In this document: in pieces, positions 1 to 11,675 of the stretch | Layout: every line of letters begins with the position of its first letter | Position numbering within the stretch: position 1 is the stretch's first letter | Assembly (NCBI GenBank): GCA_029168955.1 | Contig: JAPDOI010000187.1 | Span: 186,001 to 250,000, forward strand | Direction of reading: 5' to 3' | DNA length: 64,000 bases | Origin: Aplectana chamaeleonis | Lineage: Eukaryota; Nematoda; Chromadorea; Rhabditida; Cosmocercidae | Translations under genes and position numbers: made by a program | Notes under the pieces: model-generated | Databases searched by the model: none | What the model was told of the DNA's origin: nothing | Seen by the model: the letters and a program-made list of their open reading frames with translations, nothing else

Positions 1-1568
1 CGGCTAGCTTCCCTCACGCACTAGGAATAGCCCCTATTCGCAATACTTAAACAGTTAGAAACAAAATTCATGCCGAAACAAACAAGAAAAACCGTATCTT
101 ACAGAGAAAATCAGCTGTGCTGTCGACTGAAAAATGAAATTGACGTCTTCCACCGCAGTTTTAATTATTGTGACCGCAACCGCACCATGTCCTTTTAACA
201 TTGCGCTAAACTGTATGTACCTTCTAACTAACTAATGCGGTTCGCCAGTTTCTCGCACGCAACTCGGCGAGCTTATCATCTAGTGGAGACTGACTATTTA
301 CTCAATCCAGCGTAGGAGTCTAACATTCTCGTATGTGCTTTCAATGTGTGAGGAATAAGGACAAGCAAACCGGATGATTTTTCACAATCGACAACAGATT
401 CTTATCTGACGGACTTGAGCATTGCATTTCAACTTTCTGCCCACCAAATTCAGAAAATTCTTCAAATCGACGACAATAAAGAATGGAGCTGTGAAGTTAA
501 GGAATGATGCAATACCGAGCTAATGACTAACTGCGATCTAAGCTTCCACGTGCTTCGTACGGTTCAGATTCCTCTGTCATAGAATCCGGTCGATACACTG
601 TTGTCGGGTTGTCGCTCTTCTGACAAAAACATTTACTCGGAACAAATGTTTGAATCTTTGAAGATTGCGAGGCTTACCGGTGAAGATTCTCGTTTTGGCA
701 AGATTCCGTTTTTCGTGAAATAAGATGCGATTTGCCGTGGAACTGGTTGAAGAGACTTTTCCGATAAGGTGGTGAATTTTGACTCTTCCGCCGACCCATC
801 AGATTCCAGCAACACTCGAGTCATGTTCACAAACTGTTGCAAAAGAAATAATTAGAAGAAGAAAACGGTTTCCAGCTTGCCGGACAAAAGTTTCCTGGAG
901 AATGGGCAAACACACAAACGATTCTTCCCTGTATTTACTCACATGCAAGTTGTCTCGATCGCTTTTCCGCCCTTGAAACACTAACCGCTTGCCGCCACCA
1001 CCAAGTCTTTCAATTTCGTCCAGATTCCGGTCTCCGATTCCTTGAATAATGGAGTTTGAAGAGCTGAACTCATGTCTACATGGAACAGACAGAGTATGGT
1101 GCGAGAGAACTTGGGGTTCTAGTAAACTGGATACAATACCGCTCGTAGGTTTCGGCCAAAATGCATGCGGCGGCGCTTTCTCACATTTTAGAGGCCCCTT
1201 TTTGAAGACTCCTCCATCTTCAACCTTTTCGGATCTAGGATACTAACAACACGGGTTATCCAAAATTATAATGTTTGCTACCATTGAAGCTCTTACAAAG
1301 AAATTTGCGAGGACATTGTTAGTGTGCCACTTATGCGGATACAGTGTACACCTGCACTGCGCTATAAGTACCGCACAATGATCTGATCTGAGAATGAAAC
1401 CTCAAACCTTTTTGTGTAAACTCATGTCCCAGGAATCATAATACCTTTGAATAGCTCTTTCTTCAAAAATCTAAGCGTTTTCAGATTCCGGAAAATTCAA
1501 AGGCAATGATAACAATATATTTCACTTTCCCATTCTTCACAGTATTCAGAAGATACTTCCTTCACTTG
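1..1568. other. No recognisable gene
   Basis: I see only short open frames (up to about 70 codons) with no motif, no convincing splice pattern and no clear repeat. Nothing supports a gene here. Small host exons cannot be excluded by eye. Confidence 0.5.
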
Positions 1569-2065
1569 CTCAGAGAGTCGGAGGTCCTATTTGGCCACGA
1601 TAGGCTTGCGAATCTACCACAAAAGCGGTTGGACGACGATACGGCCACGTACTTCCCGTGCGCCACGTGGCCTAATCGTCGTCCAAGTGAGAAGCACGTG
1701 CCGCCAATCATAGCCGTGTCACTCGGCCACGATAAACTTTGATTCGACTACGATGAGTTTGGAAGACGAACTAGCGATAATACCCATGATTGAACACGTT
1801 GATCGATCGCTTCAGAACTGACCCGGCGCATATCAGATGCACAGCATGTATATAAGGGGTCCGATCCTAGAGAGAGTCCGCCTTTCGGGCTGCTCTTGGA
1901 AGGTGAATACGAGTCTTTTTCTACACGATTTTCGAACCGTTAGGGATCCCCCCCCCCCACGGTTCTCACCGAGGGGAGGTCCCTCGCTGTCGACCGTGGC
2001 GAGGGTGATGTCCCTGTCGCGGACTGCTATGGGGTGATACCCTTCTACGGGCCGTGACTTGGACT

Positions 2066-2078
2066 GTATCATTGTTGG
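2066..2078. repeat. Left target-site duplication of the RTE element
   Basis: GTATCATTGTTGG here is repeated exactly at 5222-5234, immediately after the 3' tandem tail of the retrotransposon. A perfect 13-bp direct repeat at both edges is the expected footprint of target-primed insertion. Confidence 0.85.
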
Positions 2079-2111
2079 CCCCCCGTACTACCGACGGGCT
2101 GGAAAACTTAG

Positions 2112-5100
2112 GTGGTAACCATGGAAAGTCTCTTAGGAAACAACGAAGAAGCTACCGCATCCGGGGCAGCCGATGCGCCAACACTAGGGATCCAGGGTGT
2201 TGGTGAGAAGAATACTACTGGCCAAAATGGAGGACGACTGGTGACACCTAAGAAGGAGCTGAGGATTGGAGCATGGAATGTGCGAACGGGACACTGCGTC
2301 GGTCAGAAAGAGATAATAGCAAGAGAGTTGTCAAGGTCCAACATATCGATTGCTGCACTTTCCGAGCTGAGGATGAGCGGATGTGGAACGGTGCCCATTC
2401 AGGTGCCGGAGAGTAGCGAAAAGATGGTGCTGTACTATTCCGGTGAGGACGGACATCGCAATGGTGTTGGATTTATGCTAGGCAGTCGCGCAGCTGGAAG
2501 CGTTGTTTCATTCGAGCCGATTTCTGGCAGGATCGCTGTTCTTGTTTTGAGCGGAACAATCAAGACCCATGTCGTGTCCATCTATGCACCAACGGAGCCA
2601 AGTTCTGACGTTGACAAGGACGAGTTCTACACCCAACTCCAGGACGTGCTGAACACTATCCCAAAAAAGATGTCACCATTGTAGCGGGTGACTTCAACGC
2701 AAGAGTCGGTAGTGACAGAACAGGCTGGGAAGGAGTGTTGGGCAGGTTCAGCGTGGGCGAAATAAACGATAATGGACTACGCCTACTTTCGTTCGCTGCG
2801 TTCAACGAGCTTGCCATCGGTAACAGTCAATTCCGGCACCCCAAGAAGCATCAGTTAACATGGAGGAATCCAACTGGACGAGATGTGGCCACCTTGGACT
2901 ACGTGCTGATAAACTCACGTTTTAGATCATCGCTGAAAGATGTTCGAGCCATGAGAGGGCCTGATTGTGGATCCGACCATTATCTCTTGCGTGCTGTAAT
3001 GCAGCTTCGCTTACGACGACCTAGGCGTGAGGAGCCCCCTAGAAAGAAACTTGACTGGTCACAATTGATGGCGCCAGGAACAAAAGAAACATCTCAACTC
3101 GCGCTGTCGAATCGGTTCGCGGTTCTGGAAGACGCCTTGTCTGTGGACGAGCACGAGAAGCAGACAGTTGAAGTCGCTCTTGAATGCGCAGAGCCTCTCT
3201 GCCCTGTTATTCGCCGGCGAACGCAGCCTTGGATATCGGACGATTCTCTCCGTCTCGTGGACGAACGGAAGCGAGTGAAATTAACGGACTTTGGACGGTA
3301 TCGGCATATTTGTCAGGAGCTTCGTCGAAAGTTGAAGGAAGAGCGGGAGTCGTACTGGAATAAGGTAGCAGACGAAGTGGAGGGAGGCAGTTGGAAGGAA
3401 CGACTATCGCACATTGTACAACACACTCAACCGTCTCAGAAAGAAGACCAAACCGCATGAGCGATTCCACTCAGGAATACGGATGGGTCTTTTGTGCGAT
3501 CAGCAGATGAGCGTCTGTTGCGATGGAGGCAGTTCTTCAGTGAACTCTATACTCACGATGCGCCACAAGGTCCACTGGCCCAACCGATACTAGTCGAGGT
3601 ACCAGAGGAGACAGCGCTTGACTCGGAACCCACTGCGGAAGAAGTGAAGGCGGCAATCAAGTCGCTAAAGAATGGAAAGGCGTCCGGTGTCGACAATGTC
3701 ACTGCTGAGGTCATCAAGGCAGGAGGAGATGTTCTACTGCGTCAGTTGCATCAGTTAATCACGCGCATATGGCGGACAGAGAGCGTGCCGTCTACCTGGA
3801 AAAAGGCTATTGTCGTGCCTATCCATAAGAAGGGCGATGCCAGAGACTGTAAAAACTATCGCGGGATCAGCCTGTTGTCGATTGTTGGTAAAGTCTTCAC
3901 GAGAACTATCCAGTCCAGACTTCAACGCCATCGGGAGAGTACCTGTCGCGAAGAACAAGCAGGTTTTCGTCCGGGTCGAGGATGCAGCGATCAAATTTTC
4001 ACACTTCGTCAAGTTATGGAGGAAAAGGATTCGCTGTGGAAAGCGCGTCGTTATCACCTTCATAGACTTCAAGTCGGCATTCGATTGCGTGCACTGGCCC
4101 GCCTTATGGAAATCGATGGAATGCGAACACATGCCAGGAAAAATGGTGAAGCTTCTGCAGGAAATTTATAGAGGCTCGACTAGCTGTGTCCGCGTCGGAA
4201 ACAAGCTATCCCAAGAATTCAGAGTCGATGCAGGCGTCCGGCAGGAGATGTGATTTCACCGCTCCTCTTTAATACCGTGGTCGATGCTATTATGAGAAAG
4301 ACCTTTTGAAAATAGAAGAGAGTCAATTTGGCGATAACGATTTTGTCACGGATTTGATGTTTGCGGACGACAGTGCAGTGTTCACCGATACTGACATGGA
4401 AGCCACGCTTTGTTGAATGATATGGCACAAATCGCGGAATCGTATGGGCTGCGGATTAATAAGGAGAAGACTAAAGTCATGACGTCGGACGGTTCACGTG
4501 CTTCTGTGTTCTTCGAGGGAGCTGAGCTTCCAGCAAGTCAAGGAGTTCAAGTACCTCGGATCGGTGGTGCAAGAGCGAAAGGTAGTGGCTACATCGGAGA
4601 TACTGTGCAGGATCGGGCAGGCGTCGGCTGCTTTCGCTTCGCTGGGCTGGTGTTTATGGAAGAAGCGTAATGTGTCAATCAAGACAAAGATCCGGATGTT
4701 TCGCGCGCTCATAGTGCCAATCCTACTGTACGGGTCAGAGTCGTGGACGTTGCTGAGGTCGGATTACAGCAGGCTGGAGGTCTTCCAAACGCGGTGTTTG
4801 CGGCAAATCCTCGGGATAACTTTAAGAGATCGAATGCGGAACGAAGATATCCGGAGATACTTGCGACCATCAGCCCACGATCGAAGAACAAATTCGAACG
4901 AGAAGGCTACGATGGTTCGGACACGTATGCAGAATGGAAACAAACCGACTTCCGCGCAGATTGTTATGGAGAGAGCGCCCTGCACTGTGGAAGGTTGAAA
5001 GAGCAGCCCCGAAAAAGACGTGGTTGAAGCAAGTCGAGGCGGATCTGAAGTCCCAACGGTGCAGTGTCCTTAATGCTAGATTAATTGCTGCGAACCGTAC

Positions 5101-5197
5101 TGAATGGAAGCGTATCGTTCAGGCCACAAGAGCTCCTATGGCACCTACAGCAGTGTACTGGTTGAGAGGTCATCCTGCTCCGCCAGCCGCCAGCTAA
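2112..5197 (+). pseudogene. Broken LINE polyprotein: APE endonuclease plus reverse transcriptase
   Basis: The protein would nick genomic DNA and copy its own RNA at the nick. The N-terminal half (2112 to about 3000) is an APE-type endonuclease: IGAWNVRTG, ALSELRMSG, SIYAPTE, AGDFNARVG, LDYVLIN and GSDHYLL are the expected motifs in order. The reverse transcriptase follows: NYRGISLLS near 3860, EEQAGFRPGRGCSDQ near 3955, FIDFKSAFDCV (motif A) near 4065, SPLLFNTVVDA (motif B) near 4255, FADDS (catalytic motif C) near 4363, INKEKTKVM and KEFKYLGSVV. The C-terminal region contains YGSESWTLL. Damage: a shift in the A-run near 2663, an in-frame TGA at 3458-3460, shifts near 4020, 4245, 4510 and 4900, and stops near 4307 and 4413. 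Catalytic residues are still visible, so decay is mainly by indels. The first ATG at 2112 or 2121 is the plausible start. Confidence 0.9.
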
Positions 5198-5201
5198 CGG
5201 G

Positions 5202-5221
5202 ATGAGTGAGTGAGTGAGTGA
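5202..5221 (+). repeat. TGAG tandem 3' tail of the LINE
   Basis: About five TGAG units end the LINE directly before the target duplication. Short tandem repeats in place of poly(A) are characteristic of RTE elements and fix the 3' boundary. Confidence 0.8.
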
Positions 5222-5234
5222 GTATCATTGTTGG
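5222..5234. repeat. Right target-site duplication of the RTE element
   Basis: Exact copy of the 13 bases at 2066-2078. It marks the end of the retrotransposon insertion. Confidence 0.85.
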
Positions 5235-5276
5235 GGGAGACCCGCTCCCATCGAAGGGGTGGGGGCCCGCCCCCAG

Positions 5277-5480
5277 CGCCATGTAGTCCTATCAAACAGG
5301 CCACGTGCGGCTGCGTAGGAAACGGAGGCGCGGCAAGGGTTTTGTCTCTCTGCGCCACGTAGTCTTATCGAATAGGCCACGTGCTGCCGCGTGAGAAATA
5401 GGGGTGCGGCAAAATTTTTTTCTCTCTGCGTCACGTAGTACTATCGAACAAGCCACGTGCTCCTCGGAGCAGCATGCTGC
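5277..5480. repeat. Three tandem 76-bp units with GCCACGTGC motif
   Basis: Units begin at 5277, 5353 and 5429, an exact 76-base period. Each carries a CGYCAYGTAGT start and a GCCACGTGC block about 22 bases later. The third unit diverges after about 50 bases. They belong to the right arm of the older element around the LINE. CACGTG is an E-box palindrome, but nothing else suggests a regulatory role. Confidence 0.7.
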
Positions 5481-5560
5481 TGCGAAAATTTCTGTCAACT
5501 CGACTAGGTACCCGATTAGAAAGCCTGTCGTGCCCGAATCGGACCTCCCGACTCTCTGAG

Positions 5561-8021
5561 TTATCCAAACAATTTTACATGCCTTGTGGCAGGCGCGATG
5601 TCATCTCACAATCAGCAACTTCATGGGCGCGACCAAAAGATTATGAACGCTGAGTAACAATGAGGTCGACTTCTGCGATCTCCTACCCACCACCAATCTC
5701 TTTATTACCACAATGTGCGCTGGGAAAAATGAAAGTATTTTGTTTGACAATAACTTGAATATTGATTTATGATCCCAATTTTATTTCTAACAGAAAACGT
5801 TGCAATACTCTCATTTCTCTAACTTTGAACCTGGTGCTGCAGTGATGTCAAGCGTACTCTAGTAAGGTCCTAGCAGATGTTATGACACCATTAGAGAGCA
5901 CCTATGGAAGTTACAAACAAACACAACGACATAAGTACCTGTGAAAATTATAGATATAGGAGATTTGCTGGCAAAGATCGCCGCTTGAACACTCTCCTTG
6001 ATATCGTTGATAGCTCCCCGAGTAATGATGTTTAAAATATAATACTGTGGTCGGTTATGGTCCGATCGAGTGGAAGTGATCTGAGCTATCCTGGAAGGAG
6101 TCAGCAGTTGAACACAATATTCCATTTAAGAACAAAAATGTTAAGTCGTACTTGGCAAGATGGTAGATAACATGTGCGAAGTGTGCACTTGGGCATGGTT
6201 GCGTCTGCATGTAAGTTGTCCGGAAAGCTGCCACCACGCCATCGACACCGCTGCAGGTAGGATCCGTCTCTAGGTTCTGTAAGTAACGTACTGCACAATT
6301 AAACTACTTGAAATTCGATTTTCACCTCGTTATACGTACCAAACAAAACTCGTGCGATTCGCGATACAGTGGCGGAATTCGAGCACCAAAACCGTACGCC
6401 ACGAAACAGTTGTTCCTGTATTGATGAGATAAGTTTGACCGAAAGCACTGCCAACTTGAGATTTAATATACCTGTTGTAGTCAGCGAATGTTTCTCAACA
6501 GACCGAATGGCGAATTCAACATTGCTGGCGAGATGTCAACTGGGATTCCCGATCTTGTACCATTTCGCTATCAGAGAAATCGATAGCGTAGGCAAAGTGT
6601 AGGATGGTGCTAGAACAGCAAGCCTTGCAGTCAACTGCACATGCAATCATGGCTTTAACAATCGGAATAGCTAAGTGCTTCAATATTTGCTGTATGATAT
6701 ATTCCTAACTCTAGTGGTGATGTTTCGATATTTTATGATTTGAGTCACTCCGTGACCAGAGGAGGTGAAGTCAAAATATCCTATCGCTAGCCAAAAACGA
6801 GGTAGAGAGCAGTCAATTTCACGGCTCGAGCGGGATCTCTATCAGGCTGAGTAAAACCGCAGATAGTACGTGTTGTGCAACGAAGATATTCATTGCAAGA
6901 AAACTGCATAGCGCTTAGACTCAATGCAGATGCCTAAGGTGGTCTCAGATTTCCTGACTTTATTTCTTTTAACACATCTGTGCTACCTCATCTCCAGTTA
7001 ACGAATCATGTTTTATCTCTCTTGTGCTACAAGTGTCTTGAACATCGTACAGAAATAATGAAATAAAAGAAATGAGCTCACCCAAAATTAATGTAATCGA
7101 GAAACGAGAAAATTGTGAGTTCTGTATACTTCACCAATTCGAATTGACCGCAGGCCTTCTGCCCGCCTTTATAGATAGGATTAGTCAACTGAAAACAGCG
7201 AGATCTTTCGAAAAGTAATAAAGCAAGCATTTTTGAAAATCACCAACAGTGAAAGGTTCCTGAGCATCTCGCAATTCATTGTAGGTGGTGTTGAAGCCGC
7301 CCGCTACGCCACTTCGGCATTTCTCGTCTTTGAAGTAGCACACAATTTCGAGAGTACTGCAGTAAGCAACTTTTTATATTACAGACCGCTACAAAAAGTT
7401 GAACAAAATCAGGTAACAACCTTGAAGATCCTTCGGTGACCTCCTGACAAGGAAGCGTGAACGCCTTCCAGATCATTCTGGATCCTTGCTTCAAGGGTTC
7501 GCTTTTGTAGAGGAGTACCTTCTCGCCGCCCGCTTCAGTTTGAATCACCTCATAGGATAAGCTTAAATAACTGTCTTACTATGCTTCATAAAGAAGTTTT
7601 TTACTGAAGGAAACTGTGTGAGTGTGGATGATAGACTGCAAGTTTTGAGAGATCTCTGTCGACCAACGATATATCTGGATTAATAGTTCAGAGGATCCTT
7701 ACCACAGCTGAGTCCGGCAATACTTTCCGTGTGAAATTCCTCCCTTCGAATTGGATGAGAAGTGGTGGAGGTTTTGGTTTTGCAGTGGATCCAACCGACA
7801 TTTGGCCAACGCTTGCTCCGGTGCCCTCATTTGCTAAATGTCATATTAGTGCAACCGTTTGAAAAAAATAAAACAAACATATATAAATGCAAATCATTCT
7901 CAAACATACTTCAGATTTCTAATGACTACTCCGTGAGCTACGATTTCAGAAATCAGGAAATAGGCGGAGCCAAGTGGAGTCACGTCATTCTCCGACCATT
8001 CGCATCTGGAAATGGTATCCT
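5561..8021. other. No recognisable gene
   Basis: Short open frames only (longest about 90 codons, no motif). I see no clear repeat copy or RNA gene. This may be ordinary AT-rich intergenic or intronic sequence. Confidence 0.5.
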
Positions 8022-8516
8022 TTAAAGGCAGTGTTCACGATGAAAATCGTTTTTCTGTTTTTCCGCCTATCTTAAAAACGGCCCCATGCTGATTCCAATG
8101 GTGTCTCTGAAATCATACAAGACCTTCTGTGAGCGCAGGTATGGTCCTCAAAGATTGAGCCATGGAAACATGGTGGACCCAGAGTTGTCCGAGGCTTGTA
8201 ACTTCCGTCTTTGCAGCCGATCTATGCGAGCTGACCTGGAGTAAAGAGAGAAGCTGAGAATGAAGGGAAGAACGGGGCTAATGATTGAAAATCATCGCTC
8301 ATCTCACGATCTCGAGCATTCATTTGTTCACGTCGGTGGGCGTGTGATGCGCTTTGGGGTTTTCAATGCGCTCGATGTTGCAACTTCGGACTCTTTTGGG
8401 GCTCTTCGTGGCTCGTTTTCATGCGTTCTTTCGACGTTAACGTTACAGAGTGTCCCTCCACTACCCAATCCTAGTGGAATTTCGAAAACTTTTTTTATCG
8501 TGAACACTGCCTTTAA
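8022..8516 (+). mobile_element. TTAA element, family A (copy A1)
   Basis: Bounded by TTAA on both sides, with inverted ends starting TTAAAGGCAGTGTTCACGAT and ending in the complement. Length is about 495 bp with no transposase, so it is a non-autonomous MITE. The interior has the family A landmarks: a GGTGGACCC-AGAGTTGTCCGAGG block near 8170 and a region that translates forward as FVHVGGRVMRF near 8320. It lies opposite to copies A4, A5 and A6. TTAA target duplications suggest mobilisation by a piggyBac-type transposase, which is an inference. Confidence 0.85.
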
Positions 8517-8787
8517 ATACTATTAGTCACCCTTACGATCTTTATCCCATTGGAAAAACCATCAATGAAATGACGACTGCAGAATATCGGTGCGCCAATA
8601 TTAATTACATAGGTGGAAATGTAGCCAAATCTAGGAGACAAACAACATTCTAGCATGTGCCATCATTTACAGCAACGCTAAGGAATAAACCAGAGAAAAC
8701 GGGTGGGAAATCGAGGAAAGACGTTTGCCAACTAACGATGTCGTAAGCCCCACAATCCAAGTGATTCCGCCTTCTCTAAGAAAACTA
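8517..8787. other. No recognisable feature
   Basis: Unique-looking sequence between a TTAA element and a small inverted repeat. No gene seen. Confidence 0.5.
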
Positions 8788-8917
8788 GCCGCAGTAGTAC
8801 CGCAGTCGTGCCGCAGTCTTGAATAGTGCCGCAACCGTACCGCAATGACCTCGCATTTGTGTCAAATACCGTAATAACACCGCAATGATTACGGTACTAC
8901 TGCTGAGCTACTGCGGC
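8788..8917. repeat. Small inverted repeat built of CCGCAGTAGTACCGC motifs
   Basis: GCCGCAGTAGTACCGCAG at the left is mirrored by a block ending CTACTGCGGC at the right. Inside are several NCCGCANT motifs at roughly 12-base spacing. It may be a tiny MITE. I found no target duplication. Confidence 0.5.
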
Positions 8918-9888
8918 AAAATCACAGGGCCGCTGAAACCAGCCATGCCATTTATCGATCCACTCAACCCGGCTTGCTCATTCATTCGTCTTCGCCTTTC
9001 AGTTCTGTTGGAACGTAGGCGTGTCTTCCTTGCTTTTCTCGAAATTCATTACCTCTCTTAGGAAACACTGACACATTCATCCTCCTCAGTCTTACAAGCG
9101 TTTATGTTGGCAAGGTTTTGAATATTTTTTTGCGTGGAAGTTTAGAATTTTTGTTCGAACCTTAAGTAAAGTTCTTGGTGTTGCTGATTCGAAAAAACGT
9201 GTATTTTACAGTTTGAGAGTAGTCTTGATATCTTAAAGTTTCTGTCATTAGACAGAACGACAGTAAGCGTGCGCCCTCCGTGCGCGATTATCGGCGGGTA
9301 CCCTTTGTTTCGGAGTGAAATCAACTGTGACCCTTCGCGTGCGTGTGCGGAGTGAGGTTAGAGACAGCGGGGGGAGGGGAAGGGGAATGAACGCCGCATA
9401 GGTGTGTGCATGCACGCGATGGACATAAGTAAAAGTGGTTCCGAAATAAAGAATGTCAATTTCCATGTCTGTCTGGGAACGCGCGGAGAGATTATTCTGT
9501 TGTTACTTTTCCGTGAGACTTGGAACAAGTTATCTGAAAAAAAATATCACCGCCGTACCAGCGACGTTACTTCTGAAGTCGGTGCGTGTACAGAAGGCAC
9601 AAACTCACATTCGTCGACGTTGACTATTCCATGAACCTTAATTCTATAATATGCACATTCTGTGCCGAGCCGAGGTCCGCATACAGGCTATAAAACGGCG
9701 AAATTCAATTGGCTCCTACACGCGTGCTGGTGCGGATCGGAGGTCAGAGAGAGTGAGAGAGCGTAGGGCAGTCGGAGGCTGAGGCGTCGCGCGCGCTGCT
9801 CGCTCCTCGAGTGATCTGAATTACGACGTTTTATAGAGGGTAGTTCTTTCGCGTATGTTTCCAGGGCGGAGCGGATTTTTTCAAAATT
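8918..9888. other. No recognisable gene
   Basis: Contains a GC-rich stretch around 9265-9400 that loosely resembles 28610-28720 (a TGTGCGGRGYGAGG block), suggesting old shared repeat material. No protein motif found. Confidence 0.4.
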
Positions 9889-10328
9889 CTCAGAGGCTGT
9901 GTCCACGATAAAAAAGCCGCATTCTAGTTCTCTATGTTTTTGAGTACGCAAGTTCTCGAAGTAGAGGATGATTGGGAGAAGTCTCTATAAAACTCTCAAA
10001 TGTCGAAGAAAAAACTTCTTTAAAAAAACTTTTGAATATTTATTCACGCCTGTTGGGGTGTTTTGCGCACTGCGGACAAAACGTTGAACCAAACGTAACA
10101 ATTCCTTTTGAGCTTCGGAATCCAAAAACTCTTGAAAAAGTCAGATGGTTGAATGCTTATGTTTGGATATTAGGATTTTTCGGGATAAAGAGTATTCGAA
10201 GATTCGACAACAGTTTCTTTGGTAAGAGAAACTATGGACAACTGCTATATGGCGTGGGCGGAGTGATCCATTGGGTCGAGTGGTTCACGAGATTTTCACC
10301 CGATTCATGGCCGTTTTTCGAGCTATGT

Positions 10329-11585
10329 GGTTGATGCAAAAGTTTCCAGACTTTTCGCGACTTTAGATAAAAAACATTTATTTCAAAAACAAATAACGCT
10401 CACTTAACAGAATGATTTCCATCTTATTCAAGGATCCCTCGCCACCGATCGGGCAATTTATGAATTCCCGACGCGTAGAACTCTGGCTGTTTCGAGTCGG
10501 AGTATTCTTCCAAGGTCATTTTGACTTCGTCATGGTTAGTGAACTGTTTTCCATCCACGAAGTGCTGCATCGAGCGGAACAGATAGTAGTTGGAAGGGCC
10601 AAAATCTGGGCTATATGGAGGGTGAGGAAGAACTTCCCAGCCCAGGTCCAGCAGTTTCTGTCGGGTTATCCCAGATACGCGTGGCCGAGCATTGTTGTGA
10701 AGAAGGCGAACAGTGTTCATCCCATGGCGATTAATGCGTATCGCCTCGGCCAAACATACCAGCTATGAGCAGAACACCTCGGCGGTCACTGTGGTGTTCT
10801 GTGGAAGCAGTTTCCAGTCAATGGGCTCACGAATATCTCACCAAACGCAGAGCATCAGCTTCCGCTGGTGCTTTTCCGGCTTCGGCGTGGTCCGCGCTAC
10901 TTGCCCGAACGTCTGTCCACGGCCTTTTACGCGATATGTTGACGCACAGGCACCACTTTTCGTCTCTTGTGACAATGTCGTCGAGTGCGCTTTTTAGAGA
11001 GCAGTTTAGTGCATGCCACCGCACGGCGAAGTTTGTCGCTCACGCTCAACGAGTGGGGGACCCAAACGTTCAGCTTGGAAACCTTTCCAATTGCAGCCGA
11101 GTGGCGAACGACAGTTGATTGAGCGCAGCCAAGTCTGCTGCTCATCTCCCGTGTGGTTGGGCTCGGCCCGCCTTCCACCTGCTCGCGCAGCTCTTCGTTG
11201 TTGAGCTTCAATGACCTTCCTGATCGCTCCTTGTCTTCGACTTCGTACTGCGCAACTCTGAGCTTGCTGAACCAATCGTGTACTGCAGTTTTGGGAACAA
11301 CACCCTCGCCGAACGACTGTACCATGCGGCGATAGGGATACATAGGTTTCCTCCCGGATTGGTAGTCGTAAAGAAGGCAGGTGCGAATTTGGTCGCGTGA
11401 CATCATTGGTAAGCTTGACATTTCGACGACTGTGCCAAAGGAATGGTCAAGCTTGACGGTTTTAAATATGACTACTGATATGCTCTAGATTAATACAAAG
11501 AGTTAAACCGGAGATTCTTCTTATTTTGAAGATAGCTCAAAAAGTCTCGAAATTTTTAAAAACTCCGGAAACTTTTACATCAACC
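10329..11585 (-). mobile_element. Mariner-family DNA transposon
   Basis: About 1257 bp, a normal mariner length, with inverted ends GGTTGATG-AAAAGTTTCC: left with a C, right with a T at the variable base. A TA follows the right end. The left flank is TG, so the expected TA duplication has decayed on one side. It carries one transposase frame on the minus strand. It inserted into an older TTAA-type element. Confidence 0.88.
10424..11421 (-). pseudogene. Mariner transposase, inactivated
   Basis: A transposase of about 330 residues would cut and paste the element. The N-terminus (11421 to about 11250) has the mariner helix-turn-helix region, with DQIRTCLLYDYQSG and VHDWFSKL. The second DNA-binding part includes SSRLGCAQSTVVRH. 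The catalytic core is recognisable by TRDEKW (first Asp kept, codon at 10962-10964), RPRVSGITRQKL, GWEVLPHPPYSPDFGPS and a C-terminal FYASGIHKLPDRW. The block normally reading HDNARPH here reads HNNARPR (Asp to Asn, codon 10694-10696). The third catalytic Asp, in PSDYHLF, is also Asn (PSNYYLF, codon 10589-10591). Three reading frames are needed (about 11421-10990, 11024-10827 and 10753-10424), so there are at least two frameshifts. Such proteins are often annotated as SETMAR-like. Confidence 0.92.
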
Positions 11586-11675
11586 TAGTACTTCCGTCTC
11601 TACTACTCTCGGAGGACCATACGCTTACTTACTTGCAAAAAACGGGCAACTCTCTCATTGTGAGCACTGCCTAAA

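Larger units (their letters stand above)
2079..5221 (+). mobile_element. RTE-like non-LTR retrotransposon, near full length
   Basis: This is a 3.1-kb LINE bounded by a perfect 13-bp target duplication. It has a very short 5' leader (about 33 bases before the first ATG at 2112), one long endonuclease-reverse transcriptase reading frame, almost no 3' UTR and a terminal tandem repeat of TGAG. That compact layout, the 3-kb length and the short 3' tandem tail are typical of the RTE group. The protein resembles the endonuclease-reverse transcriptases often mis-annotated as craniofacial development protein 2-like in invertebrates. Frameshifts and a stop make it inactive. The RTE assignment rests on layout and motifs, not on a tree. 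Confidence 0.88.
1569..5560. mobile_element. Old inverted-repeat element hosting the RTE copy
   Basis: The sequence starting CTCAGAGAGTCGG at 1569 reappears inverted, ending at 5560, and the similarity continues for about 45 bases (AGGTCC, then a CACGA-AGGCTT block). These look like terminal inverted repeats of a DNA element of roughly 0.84 kb once the RTE insertion and one target copy are subtracted. Both arms carry GCCACGTG-type motifs. I found no transposase and no target duplication, so the class is unknown. It predates the RTE insertion. Confidence 0.55.
9889..11675. mobile_element. TTAA-type element (copy P1) interrupted by a mariner
   Basis: A degenerate left end (AGGCTGTGTCCACGATAAAA near 9893) and right end (TTGTGAGCACTGCC near 11660) match the TTAA element ends. 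Subtracting the mariner leaves about 530 bp. The flanks of the mariner match 52785-53050: a GGGCGGAGTGATCCATTGGG block corresponds to a GGGAGGGGTGGCCCAATTGG block there, and both copies continue into AAAAAACGGG before the end. The 120-codon open frame at 9972-10334 falls within this repeat and is not treated as a gene. Confidence 0.6.

Noticed and set aside
9240..9400. rRNA or snRNA gene in the GC-rich patch
   Set aside because: No recognisable rRNA or snRNA core sequence. The patch resembles repeat text at 28.6 kb.
9972..10334. 120-codon frame as a host gene
   Set aside because: It lies inside a TTAA-type element (P1), its end is created by the mariner terminus, and similar sequence recurs at 52.8 kb.
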